Shown: piece after piece, positions 17,571 to 27,124 of the stretch | Layout of the letters: every line of letters begins with the position of its first letter | Numbering within the stretch: position 1 is the stretch's first letter | From: Paenibacillus aestuarii | GTDB taxonomy: Bacteria > Bacillota > Bacilli > Paenibacillales > NBRC-103111 | Reading direction: 5' to 3' | NCBI RefSeq assembly: GCF_027789125.1 | Contig: NZ_JAQFVF010000026.1 | Location: forward strand, 124,001-188,000 | Length of the DNA stretch: 64,000 nucleotides | Program-made: the position numbers and the translations under genes | Notes under the pieces: generated by a model | The model's input: the letters and a program-made list of their open reading frames with translations, nothing else | What the model was told of the DNA's origin: nothing | The model's database searches: none

Positions 17571-17639
17571 TTGACGTTCCCAGATAAGGGTGCTATAGTT
17601 CTCTACAAGCAATTCGCACTAAACAAATAGGAATATAAT
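17571..17639 (+). promoter_or_regulatory. Strong promoter with downstream ATAGGAAT box
   Basis: TTGACG (17571-17576), a 17-base spacer and TATAGT (17594-17599) with a TGC extension form a clear sigma-A promoter. Bases 17618-17639 (ACTAAACAAATAGGAATATAAT) match the box after the promoter at 34840 (GATAACCAATAGGAATTATT). The position downstream of the -10 suits a repressor. The motif recalls CymR-type sulfur boxes; that assignment is from memory and unproven. Confidence 0.65.
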
Positions 17640-17655
17640 GATTTGAAAATGTCGA

Positions 17656-17720
17656 CTGGTTAACTAGAGACAAGAACTTACACTGCAGGATGTTGGTGCA
17701 GTGAGGCTCTTGTTTTTTTT
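17656..17720 (+). terminator. Leader attenuator-like hairpin with CTGGTTAACTAG element
   Basis: The leader of the lyase operon contains CTGGTTAACTAG (17656-17667). A stem follows directly: CACTGCA (17681-17687) pairs with TGCAGTG (17697-17703), extended by CAAGA/TCTTG, and then comes a T8 run (17713-17720). This is a terminator between promoter and gene, which points to control by attenuation. It parallels the leader at 8439-8516. Confidence 0.65.
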
Positions 17721-17741
17721 ATGTAGAAAGGGATGAAATGA

Positions 17742-19202
17742 ATGATCTATAACAAGGTGGTGCTGGAGCCAGCTTATCGTCAAGCACAGGCTTATCTGCT
17801 TGAGCCGATGATCGCCATTCATAAAGCGCACCTGATTATGCTTCATCAGCAGGGTTTGATTGATAAGGCTGATGCGGGCTTTATCGCCAGTGCGCTGCTC
17901 GACTTGAATCTCGACCGGTTTCTCAACAGCACGTACACAGGCGAATTCGAAGATTTATTCTTCGAAATGGAGCATGAGCTTCTGTCCGCTGCCGGTGACA
18001 CGGCTGGAAACCTGCACATCGGGCGCAGCCGCAACGATATGGGGATTGCCTTATACCGGATGGTGCTGCGCGACAAAATCCTGGAAGTTATCGAGTCCGC
18101 TTTGATTCTGCATAAAGCGTTATTGGCTTTTGCTGCAGAGCATGTAGACACGATATATATCGCGCTAACTCACACGCAACAGGCGCAGCCGACCACCATA
18201 GCCCACTACATATCTGCAGCGGCTTACATTCTGGAAAGAGATATCAAGCGGTTTAAGAACGCTTATGATACCTGCAATGTGAGCAGTCTTGGTGCAGCTG
18301 CGTTGACGACCTCGGGCTATCCGCTTGACCGGGAGCTCGTCGCCGAGCTGCTTGGCTTCGCCGGTCTCATCGAAAATTCCTACGATGCCGTCAGCGCAGC
18401 GGACTATGCGGGAGAGGCTGCTGCTGCGTCACAGCTTGCATCTGCGAATGCGGGCAGATTCGTACAAGATTTGCTTCAGTGGTGTACGCAAGAATTCGGC
18501 GTTCTTCGTCTGGCGGACGATTTCGTCCAAATCAGTTCAATTATGCCGCAAAAGCGGAATCCGGTTGGACTAGAGCATGCCCGATCCCTACTGTCATCAT
18601 GTATTGGCAATGCTCAAACCGTATTCACGTTGCTGCATAATACACCTTACGGCGACATCGTGGATACAGAGGACGACATGCAGCCCTATATCTGGAAAAG
18701 TCTCGAAACGCTATCGTCTGTTTACCGCTTGCTGGCCGCCATTATTTCTACGGCGTCGGTTGACCGCGTGACGGTCTACCGCCGAGCTAAGAACAGTTTT
18801 GCCACCGTAACCGAGCTTGCGGATACGTTGGTGCGGATAGAAGGGCTGTCTTTTCGCAAGGCCCATGAGATCGTTGGCGAAGTCGTCGGTTATGTCGCTA
18901 AGGAAGGGCACTCTGTGCGAGGAGTGACTTTGCAGGCGTTAAACGATGCATCTGTCAAAGCAGTCGGCCGTAAGCTTCGCCTAACCGAGATGCAGCTGCA
19001 GCGTGCACTGGACCCTGAACACTTTGTGCGGATTCGTTCACTTCGTGGCGGGCCAAGTTCCCAAGAAGTTATGCGGGCGCTTAAGGAGCAGGCGTTGAAC
19101 AGACAAGGATTTGAAGAGTGGCATGATGAAAAGCTAGGCGCTATTCGCAGCACCGTGCTTCAGCTTGATCATATTTTGGTCTCCTACCTGCCGGTAGTGT
19201 AG
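17742..19202 (+). CDS. Argininosuccinate-lyase-like enzyme (fumarase/aspartase superfamily)
   Basis: This 486-residue cytosolic lyase has the three conserved regions of the superfamily: HIGRSRND, a THTQQAQPTT segment with the catalytic His, and the flexible serine loop SSIMPQKRNPVGLEHAR. Argininosuccinate lyase is nearest, but the gene is not linked to argG. It heads an operon with an amidohydrolase and an ABC transporter. The superfamily eliminates fumarate, or an equivalent, from C-N or C-S bonds. A catabolic lyase acting on an imported succinylated amine or thiol is therefore a reasonable hypothesis; arginine synthesis is less likely. The serine loop continues VGLEHAR, where typical ArgH has an acidic stretch. 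Confidence 0.8.
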   Translation: MIYNKVVLEPAYRQAQAYLLEPMIAIHKAHLIMLHQQGLIDKADAGFIASALLDLNLDRFLNSTYTGEFEDLFFEMEHELLSAAGDTAGNLHIGRSRNDMGIALYRMVLRDKILEVIESALILHKALLAFAAEHVDTIYIALTHTQQAQPTTIAHYISAAAYILERDIKRFKNAYDTCNVSSLGAAALTTSGYPLDRELVAELLGFAGLIENSYDAVSAADYAGEAAAASQLASANAGRFVQDLLQWCTQEFGVLRLADDFVQISSIMPQKRNPVGLEHARSLLSSCIGNAQTVFTLLHNTPYGDIVDTEDDMQPYIWKSLETLSSVYRLLAAIISTASVDRVTVYRRAKNSFATVTELADTLVRIEGLSFRKAHEIVGEVVGYVAKEGHSVRGVTLQALNDASVKAVGRKLRLTEMQLQRALDPEHFVRIRSLRGGPSSQEVMRALKEQALNRQGFEEWHDEKLGAIRSTVLQLDHILVSYLPVV

Positions 19203-19220
19203 CCAAGACTGGAGGTTACT

Positions 19221-20186
19221 ATGTTTCAGAATCCCAATTTTTCTGTATTCGATATTCACGGGCATTTAGGCTACCGGGAGCCGGTACGGCCGAGAAAAGC
19301 GCAGCACCCCTTAATTCGTCAATACGCTGGGGAACGGTCGGAAAGAATGAGACTGTCGTGGGATTTTCCCTCACCTGAGGATCAAGCGGAGGAAGCTGAT
19401 AAACCTTTAATCGACCGATGGTCAGATGAATTGGATAAATACGCTATCGGCGGCATGAATTTTCTGACGGGGCTTAGCAACGAAATATTGGCCGAGCAGA
19501 TCGGCAAGCATCCGAACAAGTTTACGGGATTCGCTTCGCATCCCATTGAAGAGGAGGATGCAGCGGGTCAGCTGAAAGCCGCTGTCGATGAACTCGGCCT
19601 GCGAGGTTATAAGCTGTTCGGGCCGCTTACCCCGCTGCCTTTCGATGCCCCGTCGCTTGAACCGGTCTGGTCGTTCGCAGCTGAGCGCCGCCTGCCGGTT
19701 CTCATTCACTTCGGGCTTCTCGGTCACGCCGGTGGCATTGTGCATCATCCCAACATCAGCCCTTTGGCGATATTTAACACAGCGCGTAAATATCCGGAGA
19801 TCCCGTTCATCATCCCTCATTTCGGAGCGGGCTATTATCAGGAGCTGCTGCATTTATGTTGGAGCTGCCCGAATGTGTACGTAGATACGTCCGGCTCCAA
19901 TCAATGGGTGCGCTGGATGCCCTATGAGCTCAATCTGGAGCTGCTGTTCCGTAATACCTTCGAATTGATCGGTCCGGAGCGTATCGTGTTCGGAACGGAT
20001 GCGATGGGTTTCCCTCGTGGATACCCGTACCGATATTTACAGGATCAGGTTCGCGTCTGTCGGGATTTGCGGTTCCGTGAATCCGAGATCGAACTCATAT
20101 TCGGTAACAATGCCAGAAGGCTGCTCAAGCTTGATATTCCTACCCATTTATCCCAAGGAGATGATGATCGTGCCATTCATTCGTAA
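19221..20186 (+). CDS. Amidohydrolase-family metal-dependent hydrolase (COG2159 type)
   Basis: This 321-residue TIM-barrel hydrolase has an N-terminal metal motif DIHGHLG (HxH), a mid-protein histidine in LIHFGLLGH, IIPHFGAGYY, and a late GTDAMGF with the catalytic aspartate. The layout fits the COG2159 amidohydrolase/decarboxylase group. It starts 18 bases after the lyase gene behind GGAGG and overlaps the following binding-protein gene, so the three are one transcription unit. The substrate is unknown; it could hydrolyse the product or precursor of the lyase reaction. Confidence 0.82.
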   Translation: MFQNPNFSVFDIHGHLGYREPVRPRKAQHPLIRQYAGERSERMRLSWDFPSPEDQAEEADKPLIDRWSDELDKYAIGGMNFLTGLSNEILAEQIGKHPNKFTGFASHPIEEEDAAGQLKAAVDELGLRGYKLFGPLTPLPFDAPSLEPVWSFAAERRLPVLIHFGLLGHAGGIVHHPNISPLAIFNTARKYPEIPFIIPHFGAGYYQELLHLCWSCPNVYVDTSGSNQWVRWMPYELNLELLFRNTFELIGPERIVFGTDAMGFPRGYPYRYLQDQVRVCRDLRFRESEIELIFGNNARRLLKLDIPTHLSQGDDDRAIHS

Positions 20187-21516
20187 CAAATCCCTCGTCG
20201 CAGTCGTATCCCTGGCTGCTGTGCTGTCAGGCTGCACAGGAACGAACAGCGTAACAACGTCAGGTACAGCCGCCTCTTCTGCGTCGCCGGCTCCTGCTGC
20301 CTCAACCGGAACCAGTGAGCCTGTGACTATTGAATACTGGCAGTATGAATATGCCGCCAAGGTGGAGCTTGTCAATGCGCTTATCAAGGAATTTGAGCAG
20401 AAGCACCCTAACATTAAAGTGAAGCAAACCAATTTTCCTTACGATCAATATAATCAGAAGGTGGCTACATTAGTGCCGGCAGGCAAAGGCCCTGATGTCA
20501 TTAACCTGTACTACGGCTGGCTGCCGAAATACGTATCGTCCGGTTATTTGCAGCCATTGCCGGACAATAGCTTTCCGGCCTCTGAGATCGAAAAGGAATT
20601 TTTTCCCTTCGTTGGTGCAGCCAAGCTGAATGGAAAGTATTACGCAATCCCGACGGGAGTGCGGACGCTGGGCCTTTTCTATAACAAAGATTTGTTCGCG
20701 AAAGCGGGAATTACAAAGCCGCCTGCTACATGGACGGAGCTTGTTGATACGGCGAAGAAGTTGACGGAGAAAGATGCCAACGGACAGTTCGTAACGGAAG
20801 GGCTTGCTTGGGAGCCGGGCGCTCAGCTTCACCATTGGTATCGTGATGGGTTGGTCTATCAGGCTGGAGGTAAGGACACGAGCGAGGATAAGCGCAAAGT
20901 GCTGTGGAAAGATTCACCGTCGGGGCTGGAGGCTTTTCAGTATTTGATCGATTTTGCGACTGTACATAAAGTCGGCATTAACGGATTTTATACCGACGAT
21001 GCCAATGCGTTCAAGACCGGTCATGCGGCGATGAATATCGACGGCTCTTACCGTCTGGGCTCGCTGCAGAAAGATGCGCCGAACTTGAATTACGCTATTG
21101 CTCCGCTTCCTTCATACAAAGGAAAATCGGCTCCGGCGTCGTTCTGGGCAAACGCCATTCCCAAGAACGTAACTGGCAAGAAGCTGGAAGCGGCGGTCGA
21201 GTTTCTGCAATTTTTGACGAGTAAGGGTGTACAGGAGCAATGGGTAGAAAAAACCGGGGAGCTGCCAGCTAAGAAGGAGGTTGCTTTACAAGATAAGTAC
21301 GTGAAGGACGAAAAACTTGGGCCGTTCATTTCTCAATTAGCCGATGGCAATGCGCATTTCTTCGTCGACGAGACGCAAGAGCGGCAGCTGTTTATCGATG
21401 CGGTAGATCAAGTGCTGCTCAAACATGTTCCTGCAGAGCAGGCTTTTACGGATTTGGTTGGGAAAACGCAGAAGTTATATGACGATTATTGGGCTAAAGC
21501 AGGCACTGCCAAATAA
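20170..21516 (+). CDS. Family 1 extracellular solute-binding lipoprotein (CUT1)
   Basis: This lipoprotein of about 448 residues has an N-terminal signal ending in the lipobox VLSGC. After a Ser/Ala-rich linker, the mature domain starts VTIEYWQYEY, with GKGPDVINLYYGWL and YAIPTGVRTLGLFYNKDLF typical of family 1 binding proteins. GTG at 20170 is the best start, because AAGGAG at 20155-20160 lies nine bases upstream; ATGs at 20161/20164 are too close to it. The frame is open further upstream. Family members bind oligosaccharides or glycerol-phosphates, but context suggests the substrate of the adjacent lyase/amidohydrolase. Confidence 0.88.
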   Translation: MPFIRNKSLVAVVSLAAVLSGCTGTNSVTTSGTAASSASPAPAASTGTSEPVTIEYWQYEYAAKVELVNALIKEFEQKHPNIKVKQTNFPYDQYNQKVATLVPAGKGPDVINLYYGWLPKYVSSGYLQPLPDNSFPASEIEKEFFPFVGAAKLNGKYYAIPTGVRTLGLFYNKDLFAKAGITKPPATWTELVDTAKKLTEKDANGQFVTEGLAWEPGAQLHHWYRDGLVYQAGGKDTSEDKRKVLWKDSPSGLEAFQYLIDFATVHKVGINGFYTDDANAFKTGHAAMNIDGSYRLGSLQKDAPNLNYAIAPLPSYKGKSAPASFWANAIPKNVTGKKLEAAVEFLQFLTSKGVQEQWVEKTGELPAKKEVALQDKYVKDEKLGPFISQLADGNAHFFVDETQERQLFIDAVDQVLLKHVPAEQAFTDLVGKTQKLYDDYWAKAGTAK

Positions 21517-21540
21517 ATGTCTACAGGAGGCAAGGGGGAG

Positions 21541-22479
21541 ATGGAGGAAACGATCCAGCGGGTCAAAGGGACTCGCAAGCAAGGACATACGGTCCCAAGA
21601 TTCACCATTAGCTACTATTATAAAAGGTATTTATTCATTTATGGCTGTCTGCTGCTTCCCATTTTATTCTTTATTACGGTGCGGATTATTCCCATGCTGT
21701 ATGCGTTCAATATCAGTTTCCGCCAGTGGGATATGCTTTCGGAGAATAAACCGTTCGTCGGCTTGGCCAACTACCAAGCTTTGTTCGAAGACACAGTATT
21801 TCTCACTGCATTGACCAATACAGCTGTTTACGTGGTGCTTGGCGTCATCGGTCAGTTGTCTGTTGGCATGGCCATCGCGCTGCTGGTGCGGCGAGTTGCT
21901 GTCCTTCGAGGTTTTTACCGGGCTGCCTATTTCCTCCCTTATATTACGAGTGTCGTCGCTGTCAGCTGGGTATTCCGCTGGATCTTCATGAAGAATGGGA
22001 TTGTGAATGCATGGCTGTTGGCATGGGGATTAGACGCCCAACCGTTCCTCTATTCCACTACACAAGCGATCTATTTGATCGCAGCGGTGATGGTATGGCA
22101 GAACATCGGGTTTCAAATGCTGATATTTGTAGCCGGACTCGACAATATCCCTGCCATATATTACGATGCTGCTTCAATTGACGGGGCCGGGCGTTTTCGC
22201 CGCTGGATTCACATTACTATACCGCTGCTTAATCCGGTGATTGTTTTTTCGGTTGTTATGGCCACGATCAGCTACCTTCAGTCGTTTACCCAGGTGCTCA
22301 ATATGACGGGGGGCGGACCGCTGAATTCAACGATCTCGATCGTGCTGCATATTTATAATTCCGCCTTTAAAAGCTTTAATATGGGTTATGCCTCCGCCGG
22401 CTCAGCGGTTCTGTTCGTGATGATTTTGGCGCTAGTGGCGATTCAGCTGAAGCTGGTGGAAAGGAAGGTGGAGTATTGA
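21541..22479 (+). CDS. ABC transporter permease, MalF-like
   Basis: This CUT1 permease of about 312 residues has an EAA loop around YDAASIDGAGRFRRWIHITI, and a membrane-helix pattern like the gene at 608. An in-frame ATG at 21517, just after the preceding stop, is possible, but AGGAGG at 21525-21530 favours 21541. Its last codons overlap the next gene (TGATG). Confidence 0.9.
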   Translation: MEETIQRVKGTRKQGHTVPRFTISYYYKRYLFIYGCLLLPILFFITVRIIPMLYAFNISFRQWDMLSENKPFVGLANYQALFEDTVFLTALTNTAVYVVLGVIGQLSVGMAIALLVRRVAVLRGFYRAAYFLPYITSVVAVSWVFRWIFMKNGIVNAWLLAWGLDAQPFLYSTTQAIYLIAAVMVWQNIGFQMLIFVAGLDNIPAIYYDAASIDGAGRFRRWIHITIPLLNPVIVFSVVMATISYLQSFTQVLNMTGGGPLNSTISIVLHIYNSAFKSFNMGYASAGSAVLFVMILALVAIQLKLVERKVEY

Positions 22480-23321
22480 TGGTACCGAGTACTCGCGTTT
22501 CTTTTGGCAGGGCGGCTATTGCTTCGGTTCGTTATGGGCTTTTGACACTGGGGTTGATTATTGTAGGTTTTCCGTTCTTGTGGATGATCGCCACCTCCTT
22601 GAAGGCGCCTGAAGATATGTATTCGTTAAGTTTGGTGCCGAAAACAGCGCTATGGGGCCATTATGCGGATCTATTCCGGCAAACCGAGTATGGCGTGTGG
22701 ATCGTAAACAGCGCGATTGTCGCCATCTGGACGACGGCCAGTGTGGCCGTGTTCGACACGCTTGTCGGATATATCGTGGCGAAGTTTTCCTTCTTCGGTA
22801 AGCAGGTGATCTTCCTCTTTATTCTCAGCACACTGATGGTACCGACAGAGATGCTCATTATCCCGTGGTACTTAATCTCCACAAAGCTGGGCTGGGTGGA
22901 TACATATTGGGGTGTGCTGTTTCCCGGCTTCATGACCGGATTCGGCATTTTCCTTATGAAGCAGTTTCTGGAATCGCTGCCGTCCGAGCTGTTGGATGCG
23001 GCGCGCATTGACGGGTTAGGCGAGCTGGCCATCCTGGCCAAGATTGTCGTGCCGCTTAGCCGGTCGGCGTTGGCCACACTCTGTATATTAACGTTCTTGG
23101 GGAGCTGGAATGCATTTATTTGGCCCTTGATCGTAACGCAGTCCGATGATATGTATACGATTCCCGTAGGGATGGCTTTCTTCTCCAGCGAAGCGAAGGA
23201 CAGCAGCAATTGGATTCAAGTGATGGCGGGGGCGACGCTTTCGATCTTCCCGCTCATCCTCGTGTTTATTTGCTTCCAGAAGCAAATTATTCGTGGCATT
23301 GCAACAACCGGCATGAAATGA
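22479..23321 (+). CDS. ABC transporter permease, MalG-like
   Basis: This CUT1 permease of about 280 residues has FLWMIATSLKAPEDMY in the N-terminal part, the EAA motif LLDAARIDGLGELAILAKIV and the C-terminal GIATTGMK tail. It starts within the stop of the previous gene. No ATPase gene follows, so a shared MsmX-type ATPase is needed. A perfect hairpin downstream ends the operon. Confidence 0.9.
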   Translation: MVPSTRVSFGRAAIASVRYGLLTLGLIIVGFPFLWMIATSLKAPEDMYSLSLVPKTALWGHYADLFRQTEYGVWIVNSAIVAIWTTASVAVFDTLVGYIVAKFSFFGKQVIFLFILSTLMVPTEMLIIPWYLISTKLGWVDTYWGVLFPGFMTGFGIFLMKQFLESLPSELLDAARIDGLGELAILAKIVVPLSRSALATLCILTFLGSWNAFIWPLIVTQSDDMYTIPVGMAFFSSEAKDSSNWIQVMAGATLSIFPLILVFICFQKQIIRGIATTGMK

Positions 23322-23336
23322 AGGAGCCTATAAAGA

Positions 23337-23372
23337 AAGCCATGCTTCCGGGTGGAAGCATGGCTTCTTGTC
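23337..23372. terminator. Bidirectional terminator
   Basis: AAGCCATGCTTCC (23337-23349) and GGAAGCATGGCTT (23354-23366) form a perfect 13-bp stem with a GGGT loop between convergent genes. The minus-strand flank reads TTTCTTTAT. Confidence 0.88.
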
Positions 23373-23377
23373 GTTTC

Positions 23378-24583
23378 CTATAGCGGACGTTCGAACGCTG
23401 GCTCGGAACGTTTCGCATGCCGCAGGCGAATATACCATCCGGCAGCAAACAAGGTGACTCCAGTCAGCATAAACAAGCTGTGGATGCCAAGCCAGCCGCC
23501 AAGCATACCGCCAAGCAGCGGACCGGCAACGATGCCGAACTGGCTGAATGATTGGCTTAAGCTGATGGCTTTACTGCGATATTCGGCATCGGCATATTGC
23601 ACAATGAGTGCATTCATCGCTGGGAATACCGCTGCGAAGAACAGGCCATAGGAGAATCGCAGCACCCCGAAGCCGACCAAATCGTGAAAAACAAGCTGCA
23701 GCAAATTGCCAAGGGCCCCGCCGATTAATCCGATGAACAGTGTCTTCTCATAGCCGATTTTGCCGCCAATCTTGCCCCAATAGGGACCCATTATGACGGT
23801 GGCGACGCCGACTGCGGAGAACACAATCCCCGAGCTGAGTGTGGCGCTGTCCGCACTGCCTCCGAGCTGCACGACATAAAGGGCTAGCAGTGGCTCCAGA
23901 ACCGTTACCGAGGTGGAGACGATAAAAAGAAGGGCGTACATCGGCAAGATTCCCGGTTTGGCAACGGCTTGTTTGAGGTCACGCCACATCCGCTCGCGCG
24001 GGCCTGTTTGGCGCTCATGTACTTCTTTTACCCCAAAAATGATGATGACAGCCGACATGAGCGTGATAAGCCCAGAGACGATAAAGCATTCGCGAAGGCC
24101 GAACCAATGGCTGCATAAGCCGCCTGCTAACGGACCGAGAATACTGCCGGCTGCCGTCGCTGTGGAGATGATGCCCAGTGCGCTGCCGACATGCTTATCC
24201 GGCGTGTTGGAGCCGACGAAGGCAACGGATAGCGGGCTGAAGCCGGCCATCAAACCTTGGAATACCCGCACCAGGATGAAGGAATAGGGATCATGCACTA
24301 AATAATTGGCCAGATGGGCGAGCCCCAATCCGATACCGGAGCGGATCAGCATCGGCTTCTTGCCGTACCTGTCCGCAATAGAGCCCCAGAACGGGGCGCA
24401 GAGGCCGCTGATCAGGAAGCTGAGCGAGATGGAAACGCCGGCCCAAGCTTCAACCCCGGCTTTTACACCTAAATCGTGCTCCAGAAAAATCGGGAAGAAC
24501 GGAACCGACAACGTATAGGCCAAATGGTTGAAAAACAACCCGACCCATAAAATATAAAGGTTTCGTTTCCAAACAGGTTCCAT
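23378..24583 (-). CDS. MFS multidrug-type transporter
   Basis: This protein of about 401 residues has twelve likely membrane segments. The motif A loop GSIADRYGKKPMLIRSG lies between helices 2 and 3, and a GGKIGYEKTLF counterpart lies in the second half. It resembles drug:H+ antiporter-1 exporters of Bacillaceae. The start MEPVWKRN is chosen because GAAAGAGAG precedes it; the frame is open 14 codons upstream. It is divergent from the monooxygenase operon at 24848 and could export a toxic thiol or drug; the substrate is unknown. Confidence 0.85.
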   Translation of the reverse strand: MEPVWKRNLYILWVGLFFNHLAYTLSVPFFPIFLEHDLGVKAGVEAWAGVSISLSFLISGLCAPFWGSIADRYGKKPMLIRSGIGLGLAHLANYLVHDPYSFILVRVFQGLMAGFSPLSVAFVGSNTPDKHVGSALGIISTATAAGSILGPLAGGLCSHWFGLRECFIVSGLITLMSAVIIIFGVKEVHERQTGPRERMWRDLKQAVAKPGILPMYALLFIVSTSVTVLEPLLALYVVQLGGSADSATLSSGIVFSAVGVATVIMGPYWGKIGGKIGYEKTLFIGLIGGALGNLLQLVFHDLVGFGVLRFSYGLFFAAVFPAMNALIVQYADAEYRSKAISLSQSFSQFGIVAGPLLGGMLGGWLGIHSLFMLTGVTLFAAGWYIRLRHAKRSEPAFERPL

Positions 24584-24785
24584 GGCGTCAACTCTCTTTC
24601 TATTGGATTGGCTAAAGGATTTCAATATAAAAGAAACAGTAACACTTGTTATGTGCGAGCGCTAATTGAAGTTTTCTATTTGTTTATAGTCAGATTTTAT
24701 GAGAGTCGGCCTTGTCGTCGATAGAAGTTTTAAATCCTCGTATAGAACATTGTGATAACCACGACCGGCCAACTTTAGGTTACAG

Positions 24786-24828
24786 TATAAAGGCAAGAAC
24801 AAATCCCGATAATACCGATGGGTATTAT
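24786..24828 (+). promoter_or_regulatory. -10 element and palindromic operator upstream of the salvage operon
   Basis: A -10-like TATAAA lies at 24786-24791 without a good -35, as expected for an activator-dependent promoter. Downstream is the near-perfect palindrome ATAATACCGATGGGTATTAT (24809-24828). It resembles the boxes at 17618 and 34888 (shared core CC.AT.GG.AT). The 264-base gap 24584-24847 holds no other obvious feature. Confidence 0.6.
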
Positions 24829-24847
24829 GAGTGAAATAGGAGGGTCT

Positions 24848-26170
24848 ATGGCACAACGTACATTAAGGCTTGGAGCCAACTTGAATGGCGTCGGAAACAG
24901 CATCTCTTTCTGGAGACATCCGGACGTTCCCGTCAATGCGAGTGTCGACATTGAATTTTATAAGCAGCAGGCGCGCAAGGCGGAAGAAGGAAAATTCGAC
25001 TTACTGTTTATCGCCGACGGGTTATACATCAATGAGAAATCCAATCCGCACTTTCTGAATCGGTTCGAGCCGTTGACGCTGCTGACCGCACTAGCTGGTG
25101 CTACGTCCCACATCGGGCTCGTTGCGACGCTGTCCACCTCTTACAGCGAACCGTTCACGGTTGCCCGGCAATTTGCTTCGCTGGATCACATCAGCGGTGG
25201 TCGAGCGGGCTGGAACGTTGTGACATCGCCGTTGGAAGGATCGGCGCTGAACTTCGGTAAAGGCGAGCATCCGCACCATGCGCTGCGTTATGAGATCGCC
25301 GAGGAACATTTGGAAGTCGTCAAGGGGCTGTGGGATTCCTGGGAGGACGACGCTTTTGTCAGGGATAAGGCGAGCGGAGTGTTTTTCGACCCGGCTAAGC
25401 TGCATACGCTTGGGCACAAAGGCAAGCATTTTGACGTTCAAGGACCGCTCAATATCGCGCGTTCCAAGCAGGGGTATCCGGTTATATTCCAGGCGGGTTC
25501 GTCGGAATCGGGCAAAGACCTCGCCGCCAAGTCGGCTGATGCGGTATATTCGGGCCATGAGACGTTCGAGGAGGCCAGACAATTTTATCAGGACGTCAAG
25601 GCACGAGCTGTAGCCTTTGGGCGGAATGCCGACGATATTTTGATTTTTCCTGGCATTGGCCCCATCGTTGGTCGTACAGAAGCGGAGGCAGAGAGCAAAT
25701 ATCGGGAGATCGCCGAACTGGTGGACATTCAGCAGGCGCTCAATTATTTGGGCAGGTACTTCGAACATTTTGACTTCGCGCAGTTTCCGCTCGACGAGCC
25801 GTTTCCTGATCTTGGCGACTTCGGCGACAACAGCTTCCGCAGCACGACGGAGCGAATCAAGCGGGAGGCGAAGGAGCAGGGCCTTACGCTGCGCCAAGTA
25901 GCACTGAGAGCTTCGACGCCACGCAGCAATTTCATCGGTACACCGGAGCGGGTGGCGGACCAGATCCAGCAGTGGTTCGAGGGGGGCGCTGCCGACGGCT
26001 TTAATGTGCGCACGGTGGTGCCGAATGGATTGGCTGATTTCGTCGATCTCGTCGTGCCGATCCTGCAGGAGCGGGGCTTATTCCGTAAAGCGTATGAACA
26101 TGAAACGCTGCGAGGCAATCTTGGGCTTGCGGTGCCGGAGAATCGTTATAGCGGAAAAGTATCTGTGTAA
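24848..26170 (+). CDS. Flavin-dependent monooxygenase, NtaA/YtnJ (CmoJ-like) family
   Basis: This protein of about 440 residues belongs to the NtaA/SnaA/DszA group of FMNH2-dependent monooxygenases. Typical segments are [73 protein letters not shown] and [13 protein letters not shown]. subtilis YtnJ, which oxidatively dealkylates N-acetyl-S-alkylcysteines, is a family member next to a cystine-type transporter, as here. It starts the long salvage operon, with AGGAGG five to ten bases before the ATG. An alternative start lies ten codons upstream inside the operator region and is unlikely. Confidence 0.9.
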   Translation: MAQRTLRLGANLNGVGNSISFWRHPDVPVNASVDIEFYKQQARKAEEGKFDLLFIADGLYINEKSNPHFLNRFEPLTLLTALAGATSHIGLVATLSTSYSEPFTVARQFASLDHISGGRAGWNVVTSPLEGSALNFGKGEHPHHALRYEIAEEHLEVVKGLWDSWEDDAFVRDKASGVFFDPAKLHTLGHKGKHFDVQGPLNIARSKQGYPVIFQAGSSESGKDLAAKSADAVYSGHETFEEARQFYQDVKARAVAFGRNADDILIFPGIGPIVGRTEAEAESKYREIAELVDIQQALNYLGRYFEHFDFAQFPLDEPFPDLGDFGDNSFRSTTERIKREAKEQGLTLRQVALRASTPRSNFIGTPERVADQIQQWFEGGAADGFNVRTVVPNGLADFVDLVVPILQERGLFRKAYEHETLRGNLGLAVPENRYSGKVSV

Positions 26171-26200
26171 TATTTCAATCATATGAGGGGGAAGAATCCA

Positions 26201-27091
26201 ATGAAATCTTTGAAAAACGTGAACACTATGAAAACCGCTACAGTAACGCTAGCATCTTTGCTTCTGCTGGCCGGCTGCGGATCGAAGGATGCTGCTGCAC
26301 CAGCTGCTGCAACAGCTGCTTCCAGCGCCGTGTCTGGTTCGGCGCCTGCGGCGACCGCCGGCTCGGCCGCACCGGCGAAAGTAAAGAAAATCGTCGTCGG
26401 CACGAGCGGCACGTTCAAGAACGTGACCTTTCTCGACGATAAGGGGAATTTGACCGGGTATGACATCGAGCTGACGAAGGAGATCGATAAGCGATTGCCC
26501 GGTTATGAGTTCGAGTTCAAGACGATGGAGTTCCCGAACATCCTCCTCAGCCTGGAAGCCGGAAAGATTGATCTGGCCGTCAATCAGTATGAAGTGAATA
26601 CGGAACGGCAATCCAAGTTTCTGTTCAACGACGAAGCGTATAATATTTGGCCAAGCAAACTCGTCGTCAATAAGGATAATAACAAGATCCAATCCATCGA
26701 AGATCTGAAGGGGAAAAAGGTGATTTCCTCGCCGGGCAGCAATGGGGCGGCTTGGCTTCAAGACTACAACAAGTCACACGGCAATCCTTACGAGTTGGTG
26801 TTTTCGGGAAGCGGCGGTACGAACGACGTCATTAACCAACTGAAAGCAGGGCGCGTCGATGCTACGATCAGCACGCCATTTGCTGTCGCGAATCAAAACC
26901 GTGATGCGGACGCACAGCAAAAAGTGGTCGGCCCTGTACTCTACACGTCGAAAATCTATTACGTGCTGCGCAAAGATGAGAACGATCTGAAAGGCAAAAT
27001 CGACGAGGCCATCCGGGAGATCAAGAAGGACGGGACGCTGGCTAAGTTGAGCAAACAGTGGCTTGGCGAGGACTTCACGGTAAACGAATAA
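26201..27091 (+). CDS. Cystine/amino-acid ABC transporter binding lipoprotein (TcyJ/TcyK-like)
   Basis: This family 3 solute-binding protein of about 296 residues has the lipobox LLAGC and an Ala-rich linker. The fold signature is KIVVGTSGTFKNVTFLDDKG followed by LTGYDIELTKEIDKRL. It is most like the cystine and sulfur-amino-acid binding proteins of Firmicutes (TcyA/J/K, YxeM). It belongs with the two permeases and the ATPase downstream. RBS GAGGGGGAAG precedes the ATG. Confidence 0.88.
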   Translation: MKSLKNVNTMKTATVTLASLLLLAGCGSKDAAAPAAATAASSAVSGSAPAATAGSAAPAKVKKIVVGTSGTFKNVTFLDDKGNLTGYDIELTKEIDKRLPGYEFEFKTMEFPNILLSLEAGKIDLAVNQYEVNTERQSKFLFNDEAYNIWPSKLVVNKDNNKIQSIEDLKGKKVISSPGSNGAAWLQDYNKSHGNPYELVFSGSGGTNDVINQLKAGRVDATISTPFAVANQNRDADAQQKVVGPVLYTSKIYYVLRKDENDLKGKIDEAIREIKKDGTLAKLSKQWLGEDFTVNE

Positions 27092-27124
27092 TACGCCCGA
27101 CTGCGGGAAAGCACAGGTGAGACG

